From RGIG4079 sp045596365 (GTDB taxonomy: Bacteria; Bacteroidota; Bacteroidia; Bacteroidales; Muribaculaceae), in assembly GCA_045596365.1 (NCBI GenBank), contig JAZOCE010000001.1:186001-250000 (forward strand): DNA of 64,000 nt, given 5' to 3'. A program made the translations under genes and the position numbers. Numbering within the stretch: position 1 is the stretch's first letter; each line of letters starts with the position of its first letter. Positions 25,083 through 34,606 of the stretch are shown in pieces. A model generated the notes under the pieces. The model saw nothing but the letters and a program-made list of their open reading frames with translations. It had not been told where the DNA came from and made no database searches.

Positions 25083-26783
25083 TTAAGCTTGATAGAGAGC
25101 TGTTTGAGCGGGGTCGAAGCTGTTGATGAAATCGGCGTGTTTAGCAACTTCGGCTTGTGCCATTTTGTTGTAAACTGTTGCAGATTTTACAAACGCTTCG
25201 TTGCGAGTTGCATCAAGTAACAACAAGTGTCCCATGATGATGTTCCCAGCCATTTCTACAAGACGACGAGCCATTAGGTCGTTGTAAGCACTATCTTTAA
25301 CCTCAGTAACCTTAGCAACAGCAGCTTCATATTTAGCAGTCATCGCTGCAAGGTTATCTTTCAATGGTTGCAATGTGGCAGAAACCTCTTCAGCCTCGTA
25401 TGTCTTAATCAAATTAAGATATGTGCCTGTAGTGACGTGACGAATAGCAGCAACAACTTGAAGTTGTGTTGTTCCTTCATAGATTGAAGTGATGCGAGCA
25501 TCGCGATAAACACGTTCACATGCATAGTCTTTCATGAAACCAGAGCCACCATGGATTTGAATACAGTCATATGCATTTTGGTTACAATACTCACTGCCCA
25601 TACCTTTGATGAGTGGAGTACAAGCATCAGCAAAACGACTGTAGTATTTCATTTCTTGGCGTTCTTCAGCCGTCAATGAGCGTTCTTTTGCGATATCTTC
25701 ATATACTTTGTACATATCGACAAAACGAGAGCACTCATAAAGCAATGTACGAGAAGCATCAAGTTTAGCTTTCATTACTGAAAGGATTTCTGATACAGCA
25801 GGGAATTCGATGATAGCTTTACCAAATTGACGGCGATCCTTGGCATAAGCAAGAGCTTCACGATAAGCGATTTCGCTTACACCAACTGATTGAGCGGCGA
25901 TACCAAGACGAGCACCATTCATCAACGCCATCACATATTTGATAAGACCAAGACGACGAGAGCCACAAAGTTCTGCCTTTGCATTTTTGTAAACAAGTTC
26001 GCAAGTAGGAGAGCCCTTGATACCCATTTTGTTTTCGATGCGACGCACAGTTACACCACCATTGCGCTTGTCATAGATAAACATTGAAAGACCACGACCA
26101 TCTTTTGTACCTTCTTCTGAACGAGCAAGCACCAAGTGAATATCGCTATCACCATTAGTGATAAAGCGTTTAACACCATTTAATAACCATGTACCATCTT
26201 CTTGTGGAGTAGCTTTAAGCATTACCGATTGAAGGTCAGACCCTGCATCAGGCTCAGTCAAGTCCATTGACATAGTTTCACCTGCACACACGCGAGTGAT
26301 GTAGCGTTGTTTTTGATCTTCATCGGCAAATTCATAGATTGTCTCTGCACAATCTTGAAGTCCCCAAAGGTTTTCAAATCCGGTATCAGCACGGCTCACG
26401 ATATCAGCTGCCATGATATATGGAGTGATAGGGAAGTTCAATCCACCAAATCGACGAGGCATTGCCATACCCATCAAACCGGCTTTGCGACAAGCATCAA
26501 GATTTTCTTGTGTGCCATCGGCATAGATTACGCGTCCGTTTTCAACGCGTGGTCCTTGATGGTCAACGCTTTCAGCATTTTCAACAATCAATCCGCCACA
26601 AAGTTCACCTACGATTTCAAGCACTTTGTCATATGAATCCATTGCATCTTCAAAGTTTAACGGAGCATAGTCAAACTTTTCTGCATCAGTATAATTACGT
26701 TCTTTGAGTTCAACGATTTTACGCATCAAAGGGTGATTAAGGTGATGCTTCAAATCGGGATTATCTGTATAAAAATTAGCCAT
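25083..26783 (-). CDS. Acyl-CoA dehydrogenase
   Basis: FAD-dependent alpha,beta-dehydrogenation of acyl-CoA, passing electrons to ETF. 566 residues, the long Bacteroidota type with a C-terminal extension of about 130 residues. Visible: MSMDLTEPDAGSDL and WLLNGVKRFITNGDSD of the middle beta domain, GIAAQSVGVSEIAYREALAY, RRQFGKAI, CIQIHGGSGFMKDYACERVYRDARI, and the Glu in YEGTTQLQ at the catalytic-base position. It follows etfA by 3 bp, so dehydrogenase and ETF are co-expressed. Chain-length preference cannot be read; a butyryl/short-chain role is plausible. Confidence 0.92.
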   Translation of the reverse strand: MANFYTDNPDLKHHLNHPLMRKIVELKERNYTDAEKFDYAPLNFEDAMDSYDKVLEIVGELCGGLIVENAESVDHQGPRVENGRVIYADGTQENLDACRKAGLMGMAMPRRFGGLNFPITPYIMAADIVSRADTGFENLWGLQDCAETIYEFADEDQKQRYITRVCAGETMSMDLTEPDAGSDLQSVMLKATPQEDGTWLLNGVKRFITNGDSDIHLVLARSEEGTKDGRGLSMFIYDKRNGGVTVRRIENKMGIKGSPTCELVYKNAKAELCGSRRLGLIKYVMALMNGARLGIAAQSVGVSEIAYREALAYAKDRRQFGKAIIEFPAVSEILSVMKAKLDASRTLLYECSRFVDMYKVYEDIAKERSLTAEERQEMKYYSRFADACTPLIKGMGSEYCNQNAYDCIQIHGGSGFMKDYACERVYRDARITSIYEGTTQLQVVAAIRHVTTGTYLNLIKTYEAEEVSATLQPLKDNLAAMTAKYEAAVAKVTEVKDSAYNDLMARRLVEMAGNIIMGHLLLLDATRNEAFVKSATVYNKMAQAEVAKHADFINSFDPAQTALYQA

Positions 26784-26786
26784 AAT

Positions 26787-27815
26787 TTACTTGGAATTTT
26801 TCTTGTAATATTTAATTAGTTTTGGCACGATATCCTCCATGTCACCAGTAATCACATAGTCAGCGATTGTATTGATAGGAGCATTAGGATCATTATTGAT
26901 AGAAATAATGATTGAACTTTCTTGCATACCGGCAATGTGTTGGATTTGTCCTGAGATACCACAAGCGATATATAGTTTTGGACGAACAGTAACACCTGTT
27001 TGACCAATTTGACGTTCATGTTCTACGAAACCGGCATCAACAGCAGCACGAGAAGCACCAACTTCACCACCAAGTGTGTTTGCCAAGTCAAACAATAAAT
27101 CAAAGTTTTCTTTGCTTCCTACACCATAACCACCTGCAACGATGATAGGAGAGTTCTTGATGTTAACTTTTGATTTTTCAATGTGACGGTCAATGATTTC
27201 AACAACGAAATCAGCATCAGAGACATATTTAGATGCTTCAAGATTTACAACTTCGCCTTTGTAGTTTTCATCAAATATCTCTTTCTTCATAACACCTTCA
27301 CGCACTGTAGCCATTTGTGGGCGACAATCGGGGTTAACGATTGTTGCAACAATGTTACCACCAAATGCGGGACGAATTTGATATAGAAGATTTTCGTATT
27401 CTTTACCTGTTTTAGGATCCTTGTGTGGACCAATTTCAAGAGACGTACAGTCGGCAGTCAATCCGCTATGCAAACATGAAGAAACGCGAGGACCAAGGTC
27501 GCGACCGATGCATGTAGCACCCATCAAACAGATTTGAGGCTCGATTTCTTTGAATAGATTAATCAATACTGCTGCATGAGGATTTGATGTATAAGGATAT
27601 AAACGCTTATCAGCAACTTTATATACCACATCCACACCAAATGGGAATACTTGACTTTCAACACCGTCAAGATTATCACCAACAATCAATGCTTCAAGTT
27701 TAACACCGAGTTTTGTAGCAAGCACACGACCTTTTGTCAATAGCTCAAGGCTTACATCGGCAACTTTGCCGTCTTCAAACTCACAATATACTATTAAATT
27801 GTTTTTATCTGACAT
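26787..27815 (-). CDS. etfA: Electron transfer flavoprotein alpha subunit
   Basis: FAD-carrying half of ETF that accepts electrons from the adjacent acyl-CoA dehydrogenase. 342 residues: N-terminal ETF domain (1-190, GATCIGRDLGPRVSSCLHSG) and the C-terminal FAD domain with VAGGYGVGSKENF, GASRAAVDAGF, RQIGQTGVTVRPKLYIACGI, SGQIQHIAGM and ISINNDPNAPIN. Located 24 bp after etfB and 3 bp before the dehydrogenase. Confidence 0.96.
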   Translation of the reverse strand: MSDKNNLIVYCEFEDGKVADVSLELLTKGRVLATKLGVKLEALIVGDNLDGVESQVFPFGVDVVYKVADKRLYPYTSNPHAAVLINLFKEIEPQICLMGATCIGRDLGPRVSSCLHSGLTADCTSLEIGPHKDPKTGKEYENLLYQIRPAFGGNIVATIVNPDCRPQMATVREGVMKKEIFDENYKGEVVNLEASKYVSDADFVVEIIDRHIEKSKVNIKNSPIIVAGGYGVGSKENFDLLFDLANTLGGEVGASRAAVDAGFVEHERQIGQTGVTVRPKLYIACGISGQIQHIAGMQESSIIISINNDPNAPINTIADYVITGDMEDIVPKLIKYYKKNSK

Positions 27816-27839
27816 AATAATGATGTTTTAGACTTAGAG

Positions 27840-28712
27840 TTAGCCAATAGTGTGATTTGCAATCAATTCTTTAATCAAACCTTCGATTTGCTCATCGTTA
27901 TTTTCCAATGTAAGGTTTTCTTTAGCAGTGAAAACAACGTTTTCAATAGCTTTAACCTTTGTTGGAGAACCCGCAAGCCCCACTTGTGTCAAATCAGCAT
28001 CAACATAAGCAGCGCTCCATTCTTGCAAATTGAGATAAGGACGAGCTTCTACAACAGCTTTAATCTCGTCGCTGAGTTTATCCTTTTCGCTTGGAGATAC
28101 AGCATATTTGTATTTTTGAATGAGTTTGGCATTACGAGGACGACATTCAGCAGCCGAGCCATTAACTGTTACAACGCAAGGTAGAGGCGATTTTACTGTT
28201 TCAACTCCTGATTCAAGACGACGCTTAACAATAACAAATCCATCCTTAAGTTCAAGAATTTCTTCAGCATAAGTTACTTGGGGCAAACCTAGTTTTTCAG
28301 CAATTTGAGGTCCTACTTGAGCTGTATCACCATCAATAGCTTGACGTCCGCCAAGAATAATGTCATAATTACCAAATTTCTTTACAGCTTGAGCAAGTGA
28401 ATAAGATGTTGCCAATGTATCAGCACCACCCAACACGCGGTCAGTCAAAACTACACCAGTATCAGCACCACGATACATTGCTTCACGAATTACTTCAGCT
28501 GCACGAGGCAATCCCATTGTCAATACAGTAATTGTAGAGCCTGGATTTGCATCTTTAATGCGAAGAGCTTGCTCCAACGCATTTAAGTCTTCAGGATTGA
28601 AGATTGCCGGAAGAACAGCACGATTGATTGTACCATCTTCTTTCATTGCATCTTTGCCTACATTGCGAGTGTCGGGCACTTGCTTTGCAAGCACAATGAT
28701 GTTTAAACTCAT
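27840..28712 (-). CDS. etfB: Electron transfer flavoprotein beta subunit
   Basis: Partner of EtfA, holding a second nucleotide (AMP or FAD). 290 residues. Visible: NIIVLAKQVPDT at the N-terminus, NPEDLNALEQALRIKD, ADTLATSYSLAQAVKKFGNY, GRQAIDGDTAQVGPQIAEKL and the recognition-loop region VKRRLESGVETVKSPLPCVV. First gene of a three-gene operon with a strong promoter at 28764-28795. Whether the complex bifurcates electrons cannot be decided from sequence by eye; the presence of a dedicated dehydrogenase would suit either mode. Confidence 0.96.
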   Translation of the reverse strand: MSLNIIVLAKQVPDTRNVGKDAMKEDGTINRAVLPAIFNPEDLNALEQALRIKDANPGSTITVLTMGLPRAAEVIREAMYRGADTGVVLTDRVLGGADTLATSYSLAQAVKKFGNYDIILGGRQAIDGDTAQVGPQIAEKLGLPQVTYAEEILELKDGFVIVKRRLESGVETVKSPLPCVVTVNGSAAECRPRNAKLIQKYKYAVSPSEKDKLSDEIKAVVEARPYLNLQEWSAAYVDADLTQVGLAGSPTKVKAIENVVFTAKENLTLENNDEQIEGLIKELIANHTIG

Positions 28713-28763
28713 ATTAAATAGATATTAGAAAATTATTATAAATTCTTAAACATAACAAAGTTA

Positions 28764-28795
28764 CAAAGTTAGTCAATTATTAAGATTTCTACAAA
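28764..28795 (-). promoter_or_regulatory. Promoter of the etfB-etfA-dehydrogenase operon
   Basis: Minus-strand TAACTTTG (complement of 28764-28771) with TTTG (complement of 28792-28795) 20 bp upstream. A second TAACTTTG directly follows (complement of 28756-28763), giving two tandem -7 boxes. Confidence 0.75.
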
Positions 28796-28808
28796 TTAAA
28801 AGAGGCTA

Positions 28809-30212
28809 TTACTCATAACTTGATCCATCAAAACAATGTGTACAAATCTTGCATTTGGGTAGTCCAATTGACTTTACGATAGTTTCAATTGAGTTAAATT
28901 TCAATGATGTCAAACACAATTTTTTGCGTATTTCCTCTACCATTCTTTCATACTCAGGCGAACCTGTTTTAGTATATGCCTCCAAATTTTTATCATGTTC
29001 ACCTTCCAACTCAGCAATTACCCTTCGAGTAATTAATTCCATTGGACTCTTTGATGCAGTGAAATTGAGAAACTCACATGGATATACCAACGGCGGACAA
29101 CTGATGCGAATGTGTATTTCTTTTGCTCCATCAGCAAACATATCTTTTACATTATCACGCAATTGAGTCCCTCGCACGATAGAATCATCGCAGAAAATTA
29201 TTTTTCGATCTCTTAATAATGATTTATTTGTTATTAACTTCATCTTGGCAACAAGTTCGCGGCGTTCTTGTGTGCTTGGAGTAAAGCTTCGAGGCCATGT
29301 TGGAGTATACTTAACGATACTTCGTTTATATGGAACTTTTTTACCTTGAGCATAACCAAGAGCCATGCCAATTCCCGAATCGGGAATAGCGCTAACAAAA
29401 TCTACATCATCATCATCATTTTTGCCCATTTCAAGACCTGACTGATAGCGCATTTCTTCAACATTGCGACCTTCATACTCACAAGATGGATATCCATAAT
29501 AAGTCCATAGGAATGCGCATATCTGCATCTTGTCATTAGGTTTACGAAGTTGGGTTATAGCATCGGCCGTAATTTCGATAATTTCTCCAGGGCCTATCGT
29601 GTAATCAATATCATAACCTAAATTTGAGAACGAACATGTCTCAGACGTTACGGCACGCGCATCATCTTTTTTGCCAACAATAATGGGTGTACGACCATAT
29701 TTATCACGAGCTGCAATGATTGTTGATTCTGTCAACAACAACATTGAACACGAGCCTTTTATGCTATTATAGACATTTTCAATTCCACTTACAAAATCTT
29801 TTCCCTCGCTAATAAGGGCTGCAATCATTTCTGTAGGATTAATTATATCATAGCTATGTTCGCAAAAATGATGTCCCTTTGCAAGCAATTCCTTTTCCAG
29901 TTCTTTAATATTATTTATGCGACCAACAGTTACAATCGCAAATTTACCAAGATGGCAATTCACGATAATGGGCTGTGCATCAGTATCACTAATTACACCA
30001 ATCCCTACATTACCATGAAATTCATCTAAATCTTTTTCAAATTTAGAACGAAAATAAGCATTCTCGATATTATGAATAGAACGTGTAAATACTCCGTTAT
30101 AACATGTAGCGATACCGGCTCGTTTTGTTCCCATGTGTGAATTATAATCTACACCATAAAACAACTCATTCACACATTTATCTTTTTTGGCAACTCCAAA
30201 AAAACCTCCCAT
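28809..30212 (-). CDS. PurF-like amidophosphoribosyltransferase homologue lacking the catalytic Cys
   Basis: 467 residues with the PurF architecture: N-terminal Ntn-amidotransferase fold (1-230, YNSHMGTKRAGIATCYNG, FHGNVGIGVISDTDAQPI, KGSCSMLLLTESTIIAARDK) and C-terminal phosphoribosyltransferase with PRPP motif IIFCDDSIVRGTQL. The N-terminus is MGGFFGV, so Gly replaces the nucleophilic Cys that true PurF exposes after Met or a propeptide. A CKICTHC motif near the C-terminus could hold an iron-sulphur cluster. I believe this Cys-less paralogue recurs in Bacteroidales beside a normal PurF elsewhere. Glutamine use therefore seems unlikely; ammonia or a regulatory role is possible. It lies downstream of purL, separated by a hairpin. 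Confidence 0.8.
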   Translation of the reverse strand: MGGFFGVAKKDKCVNELFYGVDYNSHMGTKRAGIATCYNGVFTRSIHNIENAYFRSKFEKDLDEFHGNVGIGVISDTDAQPIIVNCHLGKFAIVTVGRINNIKELEKELLAKGHHFCEHSYDIINPTEMIAALISEGKDFVSGIENVYNSIKGSCSMLLLTESTIIAARDKYGRTPIIVGKKDDARAVTSETCSFSNLGYDIDYTIGPGEIIEITADAITQLRKPNDKMQICAFLWTYYGYPSCEYEGRNVEEMRYQSGLEMGKNDDDDVDFVSAIPDSGIGMALGYAQGKKVPYKRSIVKYTPTWPRSFTPSTQERRELVAKMKLITNKSLLRDRKIIFCDDSIVRGTQLRDNVKDMFADGAKEIHIRISCPPLVYPCEFLNFTASKSPMELITRRVIAELEGEHDKNLEAYTKTGSPEYERMVEEIRKKLCLTSLKFNSIETIVKSIGLPKCKICTHCFDGSSYE

Positions 30213-30245
30213 AGATTATTTTGTTTCAATTATTTAACAAATAGT

Positions 30246-30280
30246 AAAGTGGAATTAATCATAAGATTAAATTCCACTTT
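30246..30280 (-). terminator. Hairpin between purL and the PurF-like gene
   Basis: AAAGTGGAATT (30246-30256) and its complement AATTCCACTTT (30270-30280) form an 11-bp stem. It sits 14 bp past the purL stop on the minus strand. The trailing sequence is only moderately T-rich, so partial read-through into the PurF-like gene is possible. Confidence 0.65.
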
Positions 30281-30293
30281 ATCCTATATCGCT

Positions 30294-33200
30294 TTATTTT
30301 TTAGTTTTACTTTCCACCCACTTGCGTGCATTTACAAACGCATCAATCCATGGTGTTACATCATCATTGCGATGAGAATATGGATAATATCCACATTGCC
30401 ATGGGAATATTGCACGTTCCAAGTGAGGCATCATTGCCAAGTGGCGACCATCAGACGATGCGATACCTGCAACAGATGCACGAGATCCGTTAGGGTTAGC
30501 TGGATAAGCTGCATAGTTATATTTTGCAACAATATTATATTTGTCAAGCTTTTCAGGCAAGTTGAATTTACCTTCACCATGTGCTACCCAAATACCTAAT
30601 TTTGAACCTGCCAGTGAACCAAACATCACTGAGTTGTTTTCTGGAATAGTTACGCCCAAGAATTGAGATTCAAACTTGTGAGAAATATTGTGTTCCATCT
30701 TGGTTTTCTTTTCATGTTCAGGATTAATCAAGTTAAGCTCAATCATTAATTGACATCCGTTACAAATACCAAGACTTAAAGTATCTTCACGCTTATAGAA
30801 ATTATCCAATGCACGTTTAGCTGTTTCATTCCAAAGGAATCCTCCTGCCCAACCTTTAGCAGAGCCAAGCACGTCAGAGTTAGAGAAACCACCACAGAAT
30901 ACAATCATATTCACATCTTCAAGAGTCTCACGCCCTGACATTAAGTCGGTCATGTGAACGTCTTTTACATCAAAACCGGCAAGATATAATGAATAAGCCA
31001 TTTCGCGATCACCATTTACACCTTTTTCGCGAATAATCGCTGCTTTCACGCCACTCTTGCCATCGCGACGCAATGACAATCCTTTTGCTGCAAGTTTGCC
31101 ATTAAATCCTTTAGGGAAGCGATAGCGAATAGGTTGTTTCTTGTAATTTTCATAACGCATAGCAGCACATTTTTCACCACTTTGCACTGCGTCCATTAGA
31201 TATGACGAACGGAACCAAACATCACGAAGATAATCAATACCAAACATATGTTCAGTGCCATTATGAGACATCATAATTGTTCGCTCATCTTGTGGAGTAC
31301 CAATTGCACAGAATTTAGCACCTGCTTCTGAAAGAATTGCCTCTACTCGTTCTGTTTTAGCATCAGCAACTTGAATTACTAATGCGGGATTTTCTGCAAA
31401 TAGGATTTTAATCAAATCATTTTCTCCATTTGCGATGAAACCATCTGTATTGAATTCAATACCGCCATTAACATTACCAAATGTCATTTCAAGCAAAGCT
31501 GTAATCAAACCTCCGGCAGAAACGTCGTGAGCAGCAAATAACATCTTGTTATTTACCATTTTTTGAACAGCGTTGAAAGTCTTAACAAATTGAGCCGCAT
31601 CAGTAACTGTTGGTGCATCAACGCCAAGTTTATTCAACGATTGAGCAAATGCCGAGCCACCAAGTTTTAATGCGTCAGAAGAAAAGTCTATATAATATAA
31701 TGTAGATTTCTTTGGTTGTAATACAGGAGAGACTGTCTTGCGAACATCTTTTACTTCACCTGCAGCAGAGATAATAACTGTACCTGGAGAGTAAACCTTG
31801 TCTTCTCCATATTTTTGTGTCATAGAAAGGCTATCCTTTCCTGTTGGGATATTTATACCTAGAGCACATGCGAAATCGCTACATGCCTCAACTGCACGAT
31901 ATAGAGCAGCATCTTCTCCGGCATTTTTACATGGCCACATCCAGTTAGCACTCAATGACAAGCCTTTTATACCATTAATAATAGGAGCCATTGAAATATT
32001 TGTCAACGCTTCAGCAATAGCCATAACCGAGCCTTTAGCTGAATCAACAAGAGCGACTTGAGGAGCATGACCTATTGATGTGGCAATACCAGCTTTACCT
32101 TTATAGTCAAGAGAAACAACACCACAATCACTCAAAGGCAATTGAATTTCACCTTGGCATTGTTGACGAGCAATTTTACCTGTTACCGAACGGTCAACCT
32201 TATTAGTCAACCAATCTTTACATGCAACAGCTTCCAAACTCAACACATCTTTAACATATTCATCAATTTTAGCTTCGTCATATTGTACGTCGCTATATGA
32301 TACATTAACAGTTGAGTCGGTCATCACTGTTTTTGGTGAATTGCCAAACATATCAGCCATTCCCAAATCTATGGGTTTTACTCCATCTTTTTGTTCAAAT
32401 ACAAAACGATCATCGCCTGTAGTTTCACCAACGACATATAATGGTGCACGCTCACGATCGGCAATGCGTTTTACATATTCAATATCTTTTTCTTCGATAA
32501 CCATACCCATACGTTCTTGGCTTTCGTTTCCAACAATCTCTTTCGACGATAAAGTCTTGTCGCCAATGGGTAAAGCATCTATATTAATTTTACCTCCTGT
32601 TGCTTCAACCAACTCAGAAAGGGCATTCAAGTGTCCACCTGCACCATGGTCATGAATAGAAACGATGGGGTTGTTGTCACTTTCAGCAAGAGCACGAATT
32701 ACGTTTGACACACGTTTTTGCATTTCAGGGTTGGCACGTTGCACCGCGTTCAATTCAATAGAATTGTCATATTGACCTGTTTCTACTGATGAAACAGCAC
32801 CACCACCCATACCGATGCGATAGTTATCTCCACCCATCACAACAACTTTTTCGCCTGGTTTAGGTTCACCCTTGATAGCATCTTTCTTAGCGGCAAATCC
32901 CACACCACCTGCAAGCATTATCACTTTATCATAGGCATATTGCTTGTCGTTTTCTTCATGTTCAAAAGTAAGAAGCGAGCCACAGATGAGAGGTTGACCA
33001 AATTTGTTACCAAAATCAGATGCACCATTTGAAGCCTTGATAAGAATATCACAAGGCGTTTGATACAACCATGCACGAGGATCCATGAGTTTTTCCCAGC
33101 GATGATCTTCCGACATGCGAGGATATGATGTCATATAAACCGCTGTACCGGCGATGGGCAAACTTGCCTTACCACCACCAAGACGGTCACGAATTTCTCC

Positions 33201-33998
33201 TCCAGTACCTGTTGATGCGCCATTGAATGGCTCAACTGTAGTTGGGAAATTATGTGTTTCGGCTTTCAATGATATAACCGTATCTATATCTTTTACTTCA
33301 AAATAATCAGGACGATCAGGATTAGTAGGATAGAACTGATCCACCTTAGGCCCTTTTACAAAAGCTACATTATCCTTATACGCCGATACAAGGCGATTGG
33401 GATTTTCTTTTGATGTTTTCTTGATTAGGCTGAAAAGCGACATTGGCTTTTCTTCTCCATCAATAACAAATGTACCACCAAAAATTTTGTGACGACAGTG
33501 TTCAGAGTTTACTTGCGAGAAACCAAACACTTCACTATCGGTCAATGGACGGCCAAGTTTTGCACTCAATTGACGAAGATATTCTTCTTCATCAACACTT
33601 AACGCCAAACCCTCTTGCTTATTATACTCACTAATATCCTCTATATATACAATTGGATCAGGAGTTTTATTAACTGTAAAAATCTTGCTATTAAGCCCGT
33701 CATAGACACGTTGAAGCATTTTGTCAAAACGAGGAGCCTCATCACGGCTCAAGAAAAATTCCTCAATGCGGGTAATACCTTCAATGCCCATATTTTGAGT
33801 GATTTCCACGGCATTTGTACTCCATGGAGTGATCATTTCACGACGAGGGCCAATGTATTTACCCTTCAACGAGGTGCTTGCAAGAGGCTTCGCTCCATCA
33901 AACAACCATGTTAATTTTTCTTTCTCAGCATCGGAGAACTTGTGATTTGTTTCTACGGCAATAATATGATTAGAGCCTTTTTTGAAAAATACAACCAT
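30294..33998 (-). CDS. purL: Phosphoribosylformylglycinamidine synthase (fused PurLQ)
   Basis: Fourth step of purine synthesis: FGAR plus glutamine and ATP to FGAM. 1234 residues, the large single-chain form with synthetase and glutaminase joined. Visible: FGFSQVNSEHCRHKIFGGTF, KAETHNFPTTVEPFNGASTG, the two AIRS-like halves, GKDSLSM, and the C-terminal GATase with nucleophile Cys in LGICNGCQLMIEL and a late HxE pair (MPHLERAIFPWQCG). It has its own promoter at 34049-34081. Other pur genes in the window are purU and the PurF-like gene. Confidence 0.96.
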   Translation of the reverse strand: MVVFFKKGSNHIIAVETNHKFSDAEKEKLTWLFDGAKPLASTSLKGKYIGPRREMITPWSTNAVEITQNMGIEGITRIEEFFLSRDEAPRFDKMLQRVYDGLNSKIFTVNKTPDPIVYIEDISEYNKQEGLALSVDEEEYLRQLSAKLGRPLTDSEVFGFSQVNSEHCRHKIFGGTFVIDGEEKPMSLFSLIKKTSKENPNRLVSAYKDNVAFVKGPKVDQFYPTNPDRPDYFEVKDIDTVISLKAETHNFPTTVEPFNGASTGTGGEIRDRLGGGKASLPIAGTAVYMTSYPRMSEDHRWEKLMDPRAWLYQTPCDILIKASNGASDFGNKFGQPLICGSLLTFEHEENDKQYAYDKVIMLAGGVGFAAKKDAIKGEPKPGEKVVVMGGDNYRIGMGGGAVSSVETGQYDNSIELNAVQRANPEMQKRVSNVIRALAESDNNPIVSIHDHGAGGHLNALSELVEATGGKINIDALPIGDKTLSSKEIVGNESQERMGMVIEEKDIEYVKRIADRERAPLYVVGETTGDDRFVFEQKDGVKPIDLGMADMFGNSPKTVMTDSTVNVSYSDVQYDEAKIDEYVKDVLSLEAVACKDWLTNKVDRSVTGKIARQQCQGEIQLPLSDCGVVSLDYKGKAGIATSIGHAPQVALVDSAKGSVMAIAEALTNISMAPIINGIKGLSLSANWMWPCKNAGEDAALYRAVEACSDFACALGINIPTGKDSLSMTQKYGEDKVYSPGTVIISAAGEVKDVRKTVSPVLQPKKSTLYYIDFSSDALKLGGSAFAQSLNKLGVDAPTVTDAAQFVKTFNAVQKMVNNKMLFAAHDVSAGGLITALLEMTFGNVNGGIEFNTDGFIANGENDLIKILFAENPALVIQVADAKTERVEAILSEAGAKFCAIGTPQDERTIMMSHNGTEHMFGIDYLRDVWFRSSYLMDAVQSGEKCAAMRYENYKKQPIRYRFPKGFNGKLAAKGLSLRRDGKSGVKAAIIREKGVNGDREMAYSLYLAGFDVKDVHMTDLMSGRETLEDVNMIVFCGGFSNSDVLGSAKGWAGGFLWNETAKRALDNFYKREDTLSLGICNGCQLMIELNLINPEHEKKTKMEHNISHKFESQFLGVTIPENNSVMFGSLAGSKLGIWVAHGEGKFNLPEKLDKYNIVAKYNYAAYPANPNGSRASVAGIASSDGRHLAMMPHLERAIFPWQCGYYPYSHRNDDVTPWIDAFVNARKWVESKTKK

Positions 33999-34048
33999 GC
34001 TCTGAAAATTGTTATTTTGAGATGATACGATTATTAAAATTTAAGCTA

Positions 34049-34081
34049 CAAAGATAGCGATTTTAATGAACAATACACAAA
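34049..34081 (-). promoter_or_regulatory. Promoter of purL
   Basis: Minus-strand TATCTTTG (complement of 34049-34056) with TTTG (complement of 34078-34081) 21 bp upstream, 51 bp before the purL ATG. No purine riboswitch fold was recognised in the short leader. Confidence 0.7.
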
Positions 34082-34162
34082 GTTAATCACATAAATTCAA
34101 CACAATTTTTTCTAAAATAAATTAGGCTGACTCAATTTCAATAATAACACTTAATAATAATA

Positions 34163-34395
34163 TTAATTTTCGTTTTGTTCATTTATAAGTACATCGATAT
34201 CCCCTAAATATCCATTTTCTTTAGGAAGTACAAATATATTGTTGGGATTAGCATATTTTCTGAAATGGCTTTCACAATAGAATTCAACCTTCGTAAAGTG
34301 AAATATAACATCAGGCTTATCCACAAAAAAAATGAATCACTCTCACATAAAGGTTCAATTATATCGGCATTAAAACGCAATATGTTTGATTTATA
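34163..34395 (-). pseudogene. Remnant of an unidentified coding sequence
   Basis: On the minus strand the frame ending at TAA 34163-34165 reads back through FHFTKVEFYCESHFRKYANP, NNIFVLPKENGYLGDIDVLI and NEQNEN. Upstream it continues sensibly only after a one-base shift at an eight-base homopolymer (plus-strand A run 34325-34332), as RFNADIIEPLCESDSFF, until a stop near 34397. No start codon with room for a full domain. The composition looks protein-like but I recognise no family; chance open reading cannot be excluded. Confidence 0.35.
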
Positions 34396-34501
34396 TCAAT
34401 CATACATTTTTTAAAGATAGCTCATTAATCACAAAATATAAAAGGTCAAAAATGCAATATTGATTAAAATTGAGTTTTTAACTAAAAATAGGAGTGGGGG
34501 A

Positions 34502-34532
34502 TTGCAGGATAAAATTTTTAAGTGTAATTTTG
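34502..34532 (+). promoter_or_regulatory. Housekeeping-type promoter of tig
   Basis: TTG (34502-34504), a 20-bp gap, then TAATTTTG (34525-34532), which fits the Bacteroidota -33/-7 pattern. It lies 75 bp upstream of the tig ATG. Confidence 0.6.
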
Positions 34533-34559
34533 CAACTTAATTTCAGAAAGTGTGCCGTT

Positions 34560-34576
34560 TTGGCATCATATTTGCA
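34560..34576 (+). promoter_or_regulatory. Sigma-54-type (-24/-12) promoter candidate upstream of tig
   Basis: TTGGCATCATATTTGCA at 34560-34576 has the invariant GG (34562-34563) and GC (34574-34575) exactly 10 bp apart, inside TTGGCA-N5-TTTGCA. The consensus is TGGCAC-N5-TTGCA/T. It is 30 bp upstream of the tig ATG and downstream of the housekeeping-type promoter. No enhancer-binding protein gene lies nearby, and RpoN itself is not in the window. Confidence 0.55.
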
Positions 34577-34606
34577 AAAGAATAATCAAAACTTGAAATA
34601 ATTATT

